Part shown: one piece after another, positions 1-8,224 of the stretch
Numbering within the stretch: the first letter of the stretch is position 1
Layout of the letters: the number at the start of each line of letters is the position of its first letter
NCBI GenBank assembly: GCA_015075165.1
Contig: JABTUY010000009.1
Span: 1-64,000 of the forward strand
Direction: 5' to 3'
DNA: 64,000 nucleotides
Source: Ideonella sp.
Lineage (GTDB): Bacteria > Pseudomonadota > Gammaproteobacteria > Burkholderiales > Burkholderiaceae_C
Notes under the pieces: model-generated
What the model was told of the DNA's origin: nothing
Database searches by the model: none
What the model saw: the letters and a program-made list of their open reading frames with translations, nothing else
Made by a program: the position numbers and the translations under genes

Positions 1-809
1 TCGTCGTCGCTCACCGTGACGATTCGCTCGGCGCCCTTGTTGATCGCGTCGACCGCCAAGTCGACCGGCACGCGGCAGGCAAGCCCGTCGGCCATGGTAT
101 CGGCCGAGTTGGTCGCGACCGGCTTGCCCGCCGCGAAGGACAGGGCATAGGCCGGCGCGTTCTCAGCCACTACGCCGATGACGCGCGTCCTGCGCCCCAG
201 CGCGTCGCGCGCCGCCATCACGCCCGTGATGCCCGAGCCGAGCCCGATCGGCACATAGACCGAATCCAGGTCGGGAGCGCCGCGGAACAGCTCCAGCGCA
301 TAGGTGCCGACGCCGCGCGCCAGCACCGGATGGTAGGACGGGAACGGGTGCAGGCCGCGCTCGCCTGCCAAGCCCAGCGCATATTCATAGGCCGCCTGGA
401 AGTCGTGCCCGTGCTCGATCAGCTCGGCGCCGAGCGCGCGCATCGCCGCGTTCTTCTCGATGCTGTTGCCGTGCGGCACGACGATGACCGCGGCGAGCCC
501 GGCCCGGGCGGCGGCGAAGGCGACGCTCTGCCCGTGATTGCCGCGCGTCGCCGCGATCACGCCCTTCACCCCCGGTTCCGCCCGCCGCAGATGGTCGAAG
601 TAGACGATGCCGCCGCGCACCTTGAACGCCCCGACCGGCAGGTGGTTCTCGTGCTTGACCCACAGCGCGCTGCCCGCGCCGAGCTGCGCCTCGAGCAGCG
701 GCCAGCGGTATTGCGGCGTGGCCGGCAGCAGCGCGTGCACGCAGCGCGCCGCGTCGCGCAACTCGGACAGCGACAAGCCGTGCGGCGCGCCCGCGACGGT
801 GGCGCTCAC
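1..809 (-). CDS. Threonine dehydratase-like PLP enzyme (3' end cut by window)
   Basis: This is a fold-type II PLP enzyme of the threonine/serine dehydratase family, which deaminates hydroxy-amino acids to 2-oxo acids. About 269 residues are visible and the C-terminus lies beyond base 1. The Schiff-base lysine is K63 in GAFKVRGG, followed by the TRGNHGQS substrate loop and a glycine-rich phosphate-binding loop (GLGSGITG). The start is read as GTG at 809. It lies 64 bases downstream of an aminotransferase gene on the same strand, so it probably ends the EamA-aminotransferase-dehydratase operon. Whether it acts on threonine, serine or a hydroxy-aspartate cannot be told from the visible part. Base use matches its neighbours. 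Confidence 0.85.
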   Translation of the reverse strand, partial: MSATVAGAPHGLSLSELRDAARCVHALLPATPQYRWPLLEAQLGAGSALWVKHENHLPVGAFKVRGGIVYFDHLRRAEPGVKGVIAATRGNHGQSVAFAAARAGLAAVIVVPHGNSIEKNAAMRALGAELIEHGHDFQAAYEYALGLAGERGLHPFPSYHPVLARGVGTYALELFRGAPDLDSVYVPIGLGSGITGVMAARDALGRRTRVIGVVAENAPAYALSFAAGKPVATNSADTMADGLACRVPVDLAVDAINKGAERIVTVSDD

Positions 810-873
810 GGGCGACACGCCGGATCGACGGGCGCCTCGCGCGGTGCGCGCGCGGCAGGCGAGGCGGCGCGCA

Positions 874-2157
874 TCACGGCGTCGGCTGCACCGCTTCTTC
901 GAACAGCTGGTGGCGCAGCGTCGCCCCCAGCGCGGCCACGCCCTCGGCGATGTCCTGCGGCGACAGCGTGACGAAGCTCAGCCGCAGCGTGCACGGGTCG
1001 GCCGTGCCGGCGTAGAACGGCGCGCCCGGCACGAAGGCGACGCCGGCGCGCACCGCGGGGTCGAGCAGCGCCATCGCGTCGCTGCCCTCGGGCAGCCGCA
1101 CCCAGAAGAACATACCGCCGCGCGGCAGCTGCCATTCGCAGCCCTCGGGCAGGTGTGCGCGCAACGCGTCGGCCATCGCGTCGCGCTGCGCCTTGTAGCG
1201 CGCGCGGATCGACGGCACGTGGTGCTCGAGCAGGCCCTGGCTCACCACCTCGTGGCACACGCGCTGGTTGAAGCCGGGCGTGTGCAGGTCGGCCGCCTGC
1301 TTGGCCTGCAGCAGCTTCGGGAACAGCTCGCGCGGCGCCACGATGTAGCCGAGGCGGAACCCCGGCGCCAGGATCTTCGAGAACGAGCCGAGGTAGACCA
1401 CGCCGTCGGGCCAGCGCGTGGCGATCGGCGCCGGCGGCGGCTCGTCGTACCACAGGTCGCCGTAGGGGTTGTCCTCGACCAGCGGCACGCCGGCGCGCTG
1501 CGCGGCCCGCACCAGCGCGTCGCGGCGGGCGGCCGACATCAGGTGGCCGGTGGGGTTCTGGAAGTTCGGCAGCAGGTACGCGAAGCGCGTGCCCGGCGCG
1601 TCGTGCGCGAGGGCGGCCAGCGCGTCGGGCAGCGGCCCGTCGCCATCGGAGGCCAGGCTGACGAAACGCGGCTCGTAGGGCGCGAACGCCTGCAGCGCGC
1701 CGAGGTAGGTGGGCGTCTCCACCGCCACCGGCGCGCCGGCGTCGATCAGCACCTTGCCGACCAGATCGAGCCCCTGCTGCGAGCCGGTGGTGATCAGCAC
1801 CTGCTCGGTGGCGGCATCGAGCCCCTGCGCGCGCATGCGCTGCGCCACCCATTCGCGCAGCGGACCGAAGCCCTCGCTGGCCGCGTACTGCAGCGCCTCG
1901 CGCGGCACCTCGCGCAGCACCTTCTCGCACGCCTGGCGGATCGGCTCGACCGGAAAGCTGTCGGGCGACGGCAGGCCGCCGGCCATCGAGCGCACGCCCG
2001 GGCGCTCGGTGATCTTCAGGATCTCGCGGATGATCGACGGGTTCATGCGCGCGCCGCGGCGCGCGGGGTGCCACACGCCGGTGGCAGCAGCGCTCGGGCC
2101 GCCACTGACGACGCCGGACTGGGGAGGAGTGTTCGGGGAAGCAACGGGTCGATTCAT
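874..2157 (-). CDS. Class I PLP aminotransferase, 2-aminoadipate transaminase (LysN)-like
   Basis: This 427-residue cytoplasmic fold-type I aminotransferase resembles the LysN/2-aminoadipate and aromatic aminotransferases. The N-terminal MNPSIIREIL segment and AGGLPSPDSFP are typical of that group. NFQNPTG and the PLP lysine K261 in GSFSKILAPG are intact. The start is taken at 2157 because its ATG overlaps the upstream EamA stop as ATGA, and the residues before MNPS (WHPARRGAR) look like the usual family N-terminus; an internal ATG at 2046 is possible. Its context, an amino-acid exporter upstream, a dehydratase downstream and a divergent MocR regulator, suggests amino-acid catabolism. The true substrate is unknown. 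Confidence 0.88.
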   Translation of the reverse strand: MNRPVASPNTPPQSGVVSGGPSAAATGVWHPARRGARMNPSIIREILKITERPGVRSMAGGLPSPDSFPVEPIRQACEKVLREVPREALQYAASEGFGPLREWVAQRMRAQGLDAATEQVLITTGSQQGLDLVGKVLIDAGAPVAVETPTYLGALQAFAPYEPRFVSLASDGDGPLPDALAALAHDAPGTRFAYLLPNFQNPTGHLMSAARRDALVRAAQRAGVPLVEDNPYGDLWYDEPPPAPIATRWPDGVVYLGSFSKILAPGFRLGYIVAPRELFPKLLQAKQAADLHTPGFNQRVCHEVVSQGLLEHHVPSIRARYKAQRDAMADALRAHLPEGCEWQLPRGGMFFWVRLPEGSDAMALLDPAVRAGVAFVPGAPFYAGTADPCTLRLSFVTLSPQDIAEGVAALGATLRHQLFEEAVQPTP

Positions 2158-3110
2158 CGGTTGTCCTTGATCGTGGCGGCCTGCATCGCGACGCGCCGCG
2201 ACGCGGCCACCACCGCCATCAGCGCCAGCAGGAAGACCCAGGTCGCGCCGTCGATGCGTTCGCCCAGTATCGGCAGCGCCGCGACGATCGACAAGAACGG
2301 CTGCAGCAACTGCACCTGGCTGACGCGCACCGTGCCGCCGAGCGCCAGGCCACGATACCAGGCGAAGAAGCCGAGCCACATCGAGAACACCGCGACGTAG
2401 GCGAAGCCGAGCCACGCCGCCGGCGCCACCGGCTGCCCCGGCGCGGTGAGCGCGGCCGCCGGCAGCGTGATCGGCAGCGACAACACCAGCACCCATGAGA
2501 TCACGCGCTCGGGCGCCATCGCCGCCGACAGGCGCGCACCCCAGACATAGCCCAACGCGCCGAGCAACAACGCGAATGCGAGCAGGCCGTCGGCCGGCTG
2601 CGGCGCGGCGCCGCCGCGCCACCATGCGAAGGCCAGCACCAGCCCGAGGCCGGTGGCGGCCAACCACCAGAACGCCGCGCGCTGGCGCTGGCCCAGCAGC
2701 CAGGCGCCGAGCGCGGCGGTGACGATCGGCAGCACGCCGCTGACCACCGACGCGTGCACCGCATCGACATGGCGCACCGCGAGCCCCATGAAGACCGGAA
2801 AGCCGAACACGACGCCGAGCGCGGTCAGCGCCAGCGCGCGCCATTGCGCGCGCTGCGGCCACGGCGCGCGCACCGCCAGCAGGTAGCCGGCGGCCAGCGC
2901 GCCGGCACAGGCCGCGCGGCCGAGCGCGACGAACCATGGCGACAACTGTGGCGCTTGGTCGCTGCCGCTGGCCAGCCGCGTCATCGGGATCGTCAGCGCG
3001 AACAGCAGCATGCCGAGCAGGCCGTAGGCGAAACCGGCGCGCAGCTCGCGCCGCGGGTCGCGGGCCACGGCGGGGGCCGCCTTCAGGGCCGCCACGGGAG
3101 GCGGGTGCAT
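2154..3110 (-). CDS. EamA/DMT-family inner-membrane transporter
   Basis: The product has 318 residues and about ten hydrophobic segments arranged as two EamA repeats, as in the drug/metabolite transporter superfamily. These are secondary transporters, often amino-acid or metabolite exporters. A 24-residue Ala/Pro/Arg-rich cytoplasmic N-terminus precedes the first helix. The stop overlaps the next gene's start (ATGA), so the two are probably translationally coupled. The gene diverges from a MocR regulator at 3246, and the 135-base gap between them carries a repeated CAGTACAG motif likely to control both directions. The substrate is unknown; export of an amino acid is the simplest guess. Confidence 0.85.
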   Translation of the reverse strand: MHPPPVAALKAAPAVARDPRRELRAGFAYGLLGMLLFALTIPMTRLASGSDQAPQLSPWFVALGRAACAGALAAGYLLAVRAPWPQRAQWRALALTALGVVFGFPVFMGLAVRHVDAVHASVVSGVLPIVTAALGAWLLGQRQRAAFWWLAATGLGLVLAFAWWRGGAAPQPADGLLAFALLLGALGYVWGARLSAAMAPERVISWVLVLSLPITLPAAALTAPGQPVAPAAWLGFAYVAVFSMWLGFFAWYRGLALGGTVRVSQVQLLQPFLSIVAALPILGERIDGATWVFLLALMAVVAASRRVAMQAATIKDNR

Positions 3111-3135
3111 CGCCAGCAGTCTAGGCGCGCAGGTC

Positions 3136-3183
3136 AGTACAGTTTCAGTACACTTTGCGGGACAGTGGATGCATCTGTACTGG
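3136..3183. promoter_or_regulatory. Putative MocR operator (CAGTACAG repeats)
   Basis: Between the divergent EamA and MocR genes, CAGTACAG lies at 3136-3143, CAGTACAC at 3147-3154, and the exact inverted copy CTGTACTG at 3176-3183. The first two are direct repeats 11 bp apart, so on one face of the helix. Mixed direct and inverted copies in the gap beside a divergent mocR gene are the known pattern for PdxR/GabR-type binding sites. That this MocR protein binds here is inference. Confidence 0.65.
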
Positions 3184-3245
3184 TCAGGTCGACCGCACAG
3201 CCCGCGGCTCGCGCGCGCTGATCGCCACCCCAGGAGCCGCCCCCG

Positions 3246-4715
3246 ATGAACCTACCAAATGGTCCGCACGCCATCTTGGCCGGCGCCGGCACGCTCGGCG
3301 AGCAACTGGCGGCGCACTTCGCGCAGCGCATCGGCCAGCGCCAGCTGCAGGCCGGCGCGCGGCTGCCGTCGGTGCGCGACTGCGCACGCAGCCACCGCGT
3401 GAGCCCGAGCACGGTGGTGGCGGCCTACGACCGGCTGCAGGCGCAGGGGCTGGTCGAGGCACGCAAGCAGCGCGGCTTCTTCGTGCGCCCATCGGCGGCC
3501 GCGCCGCCGCCGCCGCAGCCGGGCGCGGCCGCCGCCGCGGCGCTGCCGGTGCCGGTGGACGCCGCCGCGCTGATGCGCGCGATGCTGCGCACGCGTGGCA
3601 CGCTGCCGGGACCAGGCCTCGGCACGCTGCCCGAGACCTGGCTCGATCCGTCGCTGCTGCAGCGCGCGCTGCGCCGCGCGATGACGCACGACGACGTCTC
3701 GCTGCGCTACGGCGAGCCGGCCGGTGACCCGCAGCTGCGCACGGCGCTGGCGCGCAAGCTGTCGGGCGAGCTGGGCATCGCCTGCACCGCCGAGCAGGTG
3801 GTGACCGCGGTGGGCGCGACGCATGCGCTCGACATGGTGGCACGCACTCTGCTGAAGCCGGGCGACGCGGTGCTGGTCGACGACCCCGGCTGGGCGGTGG
3901 AGCATGCGCGGCTGAGCCGGCTCGGCATGCGGCTGCTGCCGGTGCCGCGCGGTCCGCACGGGCCCGACCTGGCCGCGATGCGCGAGCGCGTGGCCAGCCA
4001 CCGGCCGCGGCTGTACGTGACGGTGTCGGTGCTGCACAACCCGACCGGCAGCAACCTCTCGCTGGCCGCTGCGCACCAGGTGTTGCAGCTGGCCGAGGCG
4101 GCCGACCTGCTGCTGGTCGAAGACGACACCTATGCCTGGCTGGCGCCGGGGCATGCGCCGCGCCTGGCCGCGCTCGACGGACTGCGCCGCACGGTGTACG
4201 TCACCGGCTTCTCGAAGATCCTGGTGCCCGACTGGCGGGTGGGCGCACTGGTGGCGCCGCGCGCGCTGGTCGACGGCATCGTCGACACCAAGCTGCTCAG
4301 TTCGCTGACCACGCCCGCGGTGCTCGAGCGCGCGGTGGCGTGGTGCCTCGAGCAGGGCTTGCTGCGCCGTCACGCCGAGCGCGTGACCACGCGGCTGGCC
4401 GCCGCGCGCACCCGCGTTGCGAAGCTCGCCACCGAGGCCGGCTGCCGCTTTGTAGCCGAGCCGCAGGGGCTGTTCGGCTGGGTCGACACCGGAGTCGACA
4501 CCGAGGCGCTGGCCGAACGGCTGGGTGCCGAGGGCTGGCTGGTGGCACCGGGCCGGCTGTTCCATGTGCCGCCGCGCGCGAGCACGCTGATGCGCGTGAA
4601 CTTCGCGAGCTCGCAGGACGCGCGCTTCTGGCGTGCCTTCGAACGCGCGCGCGATGCGCTGTACGCCAGCATCTCGGGCCCCCAGCGCGAGCCGCACCCC
4701 CCGGCGAAGCTGTAA
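3246..4715 (+). CDS. MocR-family transcriptional regulator (GntR-HTH + aminotransferase domain)
   Basis: This 489-residue protein fuses a GntR winged helix (about residues 15-82, with LPSVRDCARSHRVSPSTV) to an aminotransferase-like effector domain (about 105-475) joined by an Ala/Pro-rich linker. The PLP lysine K324 in GFSKILVPDW and the HNPTG motif are kept, so PLP binding is likely. MocR proteins sense PLP or a PLP-amino-acid adduct and usually control the divergent gene. Here that would be the EamA-aminotransferase-dehydratase operon, through the operator at 3136-3183. Catalytic activity is not expected. Confidence 0.92.
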   Translation: MNLPNGPHAILAGAGTLGEQLAAHFAQRIGQRQLQAGARLPSVRDCARSHRVSPSTVVAAYDRLQAQGLVEARKQRGFFVRPSAAAPPPPQPGAAAAAALPVPVDAAALMRAMLRTRGTLPGPGLGTLPETWLDPSLLQRALRRAMTHDDVSLRYGEPAGDPQLRTALARKLSGELGIACTAEQVVTAVGATHALDMVARTLLKPGDAVLVDDPGWAVEHARLSRLGMRLLPVPRGPHGPDLAAMRERVASHRPRLYVTVSVLHNPTGSNLSLAAAHQVLQLAEAADLLLVEDDTYAWLAPGHAPRLAALDGLRRTVYVTGFSKILVPDWRVGALVAPRALVDGIVDTKLLSSLTTPAVLERAVAWCLEQGLLRRHAERVTTRLAAARTRVAKLATEAGCRFVAEPQGLFGWVDTGVDTEALAERLGAEGWLVAPGRLFHVPPRASTLMRVNFASSQDARFWRAFERARDALYASISGPQREPHPPAKL

Positions 4716-4733
4716 CATTCGGATTCATTCCCC

Positions 4734-5492
4734 ATGTTCCAGTCCACCCTGCCGATGGGCGAGCCCGATCTGATGCGGGTCAGCGCCTTCCAGCGCTACC
4801 TCGACGATCTCGTGCGGGTGGGCAGCGTCGACGCCACGTCGACCCGGTTGAGCTCGCTCAGTCCGTCGCTGATGCACGATCTCGAACGCTTCGAGCGCGA
4901 CGGCCGCCAGAGCGAGCTGCTCGACGTGCTCGCCGCCTGCCTGCGCCACGGCGTGCCGCTGACGGTGAACCTGCAATGGACCGACCGTGTGGTGCCGCTG
5001 ACGGTGTTTCCGGCCGAGCGGCTGGTGCACTGCCCGGTGGCGATGCCGCAGTTCCTGGCCAGCCGGCTCAACGAGCTGCAGGTGATGCAGGTGGAACCGG
5101 CGATGCTGCGCGCGCCGGGTCATCGCGAGCGCGCGCTGGTCGGCGAGGCGCAGATGTACTCGCCGCTGGCGCCACTGCTGTGGGAGATGGCGCTGCGCGG
5201 TTCGCGCGATCGCCTGCTGCCCGAGATCGCCGGCACCGCGGCCTACCGGCTGGCGCCGGGCGTCAACCTGCGCGGGCTCGAAATGCCGAGCGCGCTCGGT
5301 GCCGCACTGGAACGGCTGCGCCGGCGCACCTCGAACCTGCGCGAGATCGGCGAATGGCCGGGGCTCGATCGCGAGCGCGCGACGCGGCTGCTCAATGCGC
5401 TGTACCTGCAAGGCGGCCTGATCGTCAGTCGCATGCACCCGGCCGCGGCATCGCCCACCGGCTGGCTGCGCACGCGACCGCCGCGCGGCTGA
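4734..5492 (+). CDS. Conserved-looking hypothetical protein, 252 aa
   Basis: I do not recognise this family. The protein is soluble, with no signal peptide or membrane helix. The central part (about residues 75-120) is beta-rich with VPLTVNLQWTDR, and the last third is helical with charged LRRRTSNLREIGEW and ERATRLLNALYLQGGL segments that could form a winged-helix-like tail. It begins 18 bases after the MocR stop on the same strand, so it may be cotranscribed. Codon use fits a real gene, and opposite-strand frames are plainly shadows. No function is proposed. Confidence 0.7.
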   Translation: MFQSTLPMGEPDLMRVSAFQRYLDDLVRVGSVDATSTRLSSLSPSLMHDLERFERDGRQSELLDVLAACLRHGVPLTVNLQWTDRVVPLTVFPAERLVHCPVAMPQFLASRLNELQVMQVEPAMLRAPGHRERALVGEAQMYSPLAPLLWEMALRGSRDRLLPEIAGTAAYRLAPGVNLRGLEMPSALGAALERLRRRTSNLREIGEWPGLDRERATRLLNALYLQGGLIVSRMHPAAASPTGWLRTRPPRG

Positions 5493-5510
5493 GGAAATTG
5501 ACCACCCCTG

Positions 5511-5612
5511 AAGCGCCTGCGGCGCTTCCCCCTCGAGGGGGCCGAGGCCCGCGGCTCCAAGCCGACCTGCGTCGGCTTGGACGGTCCGAGGAGTGGCCGC
5601 GTCTTCGCGGCC
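5511..5612. repeat. Cluster of four short hairpins between convergent genes
   Basis: Four inverted repeats lie in about 100 bases: AAGCGCC/GGCGCTT (5511-5527), CCCCCTC/GAGGGGG (5528-5541), CCAAGCCGAC/GTCGGCTTGG (5557-5580) and GGCCGCG/CGCGGCC (5595-5612). The stretch lies between the plus-strand gene ending at 5492 and the minus-strand EamA gene ending at 5680. It probably works as a bidirectional terminator and looks like the C/G-rich intergenic repeat common in Burkholderiales. Copy number in the genome is unknown from this window. Confidence 0.6.
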
Positions 5613-5679
5613 AGGCGGCCTGCAAGGCCCGCCAGCGGCCCGGCAAAGCCGGATCCGCGGCGGCTCTCGGCCTATCGCA

Positions 5680-6600
5680 TCAGGACTCGATGGCAGTCAC
5701 CGGGACGGCCGGCGCCTTGGCAGCGCTGCGGTCGAGCAGCGCCAGCGACAGCGCCGCCGCGCTGCACGCCATCGCCAGCCACTGCACCGGCCCCAGCGGC
5801 TCGCCGTTGAGCAGCGCGCCCGACACCATCGCCACAACCGGCACCAGGATCGACGACAGCCCCGCCACATGCGCCGGCAGCACGCCGACGATCGAGAACC
5901 AGCACAGGTTGCCGATGCACATCGGCACCAGCGCGATGTAGCCGATCAACGCGATCGACGACCACGACGGCACGAACCAGCGGTGGTCGCCGAGCAGCAG
6001 CGCGCCGATCGCGGTGGGCAGCGCGGCGATCAGCAGCTGCCAGCCGGTGAGGATGGTGGCCGGCACGTCGACCCGGCCGCGCTGCAGGATCAACGTGCCC
6101 ACGGCCCAGCCGATGCCGGCGAGCAGCCCGAGCGCGAGGCCCGCCGGCGCATCGGCGTAGGCACCGAAGCTCTTCCACATCAGCAGCAGCACGGCCGCCG
6201 TGCCGAGCGCCATCGCCAGCAGCATGCGCCCGCTCAGGCGCTCGCCGAGCACGGCCCACGAGATCAGCGCCGACCACAGCGGCATCGTGAAACCGAGCAC
6301 CGCCGACTGGCCCGACGGGATCAGCACCGCCGAGTAGGTGCTCGCGATGTTCCACACCACCAGGTAGAAGAAGGTGGCGGCGACGATCGCGGCCCAGTGC
6401 CGCCGATCGATCGCCAGCGACTGGCCGCGCAGCCGCGCCACCAGCAGCAGCGCGGCACCGGCGATGAACACCGCGATGGCACGGAAGGTCCACACCGAGA
6501 CCTCGCGCGTGACCAGCGGAAACAGCGGCCAGTTGGTGCCCCACACCAGCGTGAGGATGGCCAGCCACGCCAGCGCGCGCGGCGGCATGCCGCGCGTCAT
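5680..6600 (-). CDS. EamA/DMT-family transporter
   Basis: This is a 306-residue integral membrane protein with two EamA repeats (about ten helices). The WGTNWPLF segment after the first helix is typical of EamA proteins. The start at 6600 is chosen because its ATG overlaps the upstream GNAT stop (ATGA); an ATG 33 bases further upstream lies inside that gene. It closes the six-gene minus-strand run gshA-kup-benE-gshB-GNAT-EamA. Substrate unknown. It is a different subfamily from the EamA gene at 2154. Confidence 0.86.
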   Translation of the reverse strand: MTRGMPPRALAWLAILTLVWGTNWPLFPLVTREVSVWTFRAIAVFIAGAALLLVARLRGQSLAIDRRHWAAIVAATFFYLVVWNIASTYSAVLIPSGQSAVLGFTMPLWSALISWAVLGERLSGRMLLAMALGTAAVLLLMWKSFGAYADAPAGLALGLLAGIGWAVGTLILQRGRVDVPATILTGWQLLIAALPTAIGALLLGDHRWFVPSWSSIALIGYIALVPMCIGNLCWFSIVGVLPAHVAGLSSILVPVVAMVSGALLNGEPLGPVQWLAMACSAAALSLALLDRSAAKAPAVPVTAIES

Positions 6601-7274
6601 CGCCAGTCGCTCGCTGCGAGCCGCAGCGTCCACTCGTCGCTGTCACGGCCCTTGAAGTGATCGGCCGCCGGGCGGAAGCCGGCGCGCTGGAAGCCGATGC
6701 GCTCGAGCAGCCGCAGCGACGCGGTGTTGTGCGAATCGACCTCGGCGGCGAGCCGGCGCACGCCGAGCGTGTGAATCAGCCAGCCGATCATCGCGCTGCA
6801 GCCTTCGCGCGCGAGGCCCTGCTGCCAGTACGGCGGGAACACCTCGTAGGCGATCCACGCCAGCGCGTCGGCGCGGCGCACGGTGGCCTGCAGGAGGCCG
6901 CGGCAGGCCCCGTCGGCGCGACCGCGCAGTACCCAGTTCAGCCACAGCTCGCGGCCATCGGGCGAACAGCGGCGCGCCAGCAGCGCGCAGCGCAGCCGCA
7001 GTGCATCGAGCGAGGCCGGAGGCTCCTGCGGCACATGGGCATACAGGCGCGCGTCGGCCAGCGGCGCGAACAGCTCGTCGGCGTGGTGCTCGGCCAGCGG
7101 CTCGAGCGCCAGCCGCTCGGTGTGCAGCACGGTCTCGAGTGTGGCGGCGCGCACGGCGTCGATGGCGTCGCGCGCAACCGACGCCACGGTGGCAACGGGT
7201 GCAACGCCTGCCGCGACGGTGTCCGCCGCAGCCGCCGGCGCTGCGTCGGGCGTTGCCGGCGCTTGGCTGCTCAC
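6597..7274 (-). CDS. GNAT N-acetyltransferase, RimJ/RimL type
   Basis: The 225-residue protein has an Ala/Val-rich N-terminal extension of about 45 residues, then a GNAT fold of the RimJ/RimL branch. Typical markers are TERLALEPL at the first strand, an acetyl-CoA loop region around PPYWQQGLAREGCSAM, and the closing AEVDSHNTASLRLLERIGF. The target (protein N-terminus, antibiotic or metabolite) cannot be told. Translation begins at GTG 7274, overlapping the gshB stop as GTGA, and its own stop overlaps the next EamA start. Confidence 0.86.
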   Translation of the reverse strand: MSSQAPATPDAAPAAAADTVAAGVAPVATVASVARDAIDAVRAATLETVLHTERLALEPLAEHHADELFAPLADARLYAHVPQEPPASLDALRLRCALLARRCSPDGRELWLNWVLRGRADGACRGLLQATVRRADALAWIAYEVFPPYWQQGLAREGCSAMIGWLIHTLGVRRLAAEVDSHNTASLRLLERIGFQRAGFRPAADHFKGRDSDEWTLRLAASDWR

Positions 7275-8224
7275 GCCGCAAGCGCGCGTTCGAGCGCGTC
7301 GATGAACATGCCGGCGACATCGAATCCCGTCTGCTGCGCGATCTCCTGGAAGCAGGTGGGGCTGGTGACGTTGATCTCGGTCAGCGTGTCGCCGATCACG
7401 TCGATGCCCACCAGCAGCAGGCCGCGTGCACGCAGCGTGGGGCCGAGCGCGGCGGCGATCTCGCGGTCGTGAGCGCTCAGCGGCTGCGCCACACCCTTGC
7501 CGCCGACCGCGAGGTTGCCGCGCACCTCGCTACCCTGCGGTATGCGCGCCAGGCAGTACGGCACCGGTTCGCCGTCGATCAGCAGCACGCGCTTGTCGCC
7601 GTGCGCGATCTCGGGCACGAAGCGCTGCACCATCAGCGTCACCGCGCCGTCGCGGCCGAGCAGTTCGACGATCGAGCCCAGGTTCATGCCGTCGGGCCCG
7701 ACGCGGAAGATGCCGGCGCCGCCCATGCCGTCGAGCGGCTTGACGATCACGTCGCGGTGCTCGGCGTGGAAGGCGCGGATCGCCACCGCACTGCGCGTGA
7801 CCAGCGTCGGCGCGGTCCACTGCGCGAACTCGAGGATCGCCAGCTTCTCCGGATGATCGCGCAGCGCGGCGGGCTTGTTGAACACGCGCGCGCCCTCGCG
7901 TTCGGCCTGCTGCAGCAAGTGCGTGGCGTAGAAGTACTCGCCGTCGAATGGTGGATCCTTGCGCATCAGCACCGCGCGCGTGCCGGCCAGCTCGACATCG
8001 CGCTGCGCGACGGTGGCGAACCAGTCGAAGCCGTCGCGGCCGGTCAGCTTGATCTCGCGCGCGCCGACCGCGCTGACGCGGCCGCCGCGCTGCCACAGCA
8101 GATCGGCCGGTGTGCAGGCGAGCAGCGCGTGGCCGCGCCGCGCCGCCTCGCGCATCATCGCGAAGGTGGTGTCCTTGTAGACCTTGAAGTGCTCGAGCGG
8201 GTCGGCAACGAAGAGCAGGCTCAT
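7271..8224 (-). CDS. gshB: Glutathione synthetase
   Basis: This 317-residue ATP-grasp enzyme joins gamma-glutamylcysteine and glycine with ATP, the second step of glutathione synthesis. The family start LLFVADPLEHFKVYKD, the ATP-grasp segment VKPLDGMGGAGIFR, and the terminal EINVTSPTCFQEI metal/ATP site are all present. Length matches E. coli GshB (316). ATG 8224 overlaps the stop of the BenE-like gene (ATGA). Its partner gshA is in the same run at 11378-12676, so glutathione synthesis and two transporters appear coexpressed. Confidence 0.96.
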   Translation of the reverse strand: MSLLFVADPLEHFKVYKDTTFAMMREAARRGHALLACTPADLLWQRGGRVSAVGAREIKLTGRDGFDWFATVAQRDVELAGTRAVLMRKDPPFDGEYFYATHLLQQAEREGARVFNKPAALRDHPEKLAILEFAQWTAPTLVTRSAVAIRAFHAEHRDVIVKPLDGMGGAGIFRVGPDGMNLGSIVELLGRDGAVTLMVQRFVPEIAHGDKRVLLIDGEPVPYCLARIPQGSEVRGNLAVGGKGVAQPLSAHDREIAAALGPTLRARGLLLVGIDVIGDTLTEINVTSPTCFQEIAQQTGFDVAGMFIDALERALAA

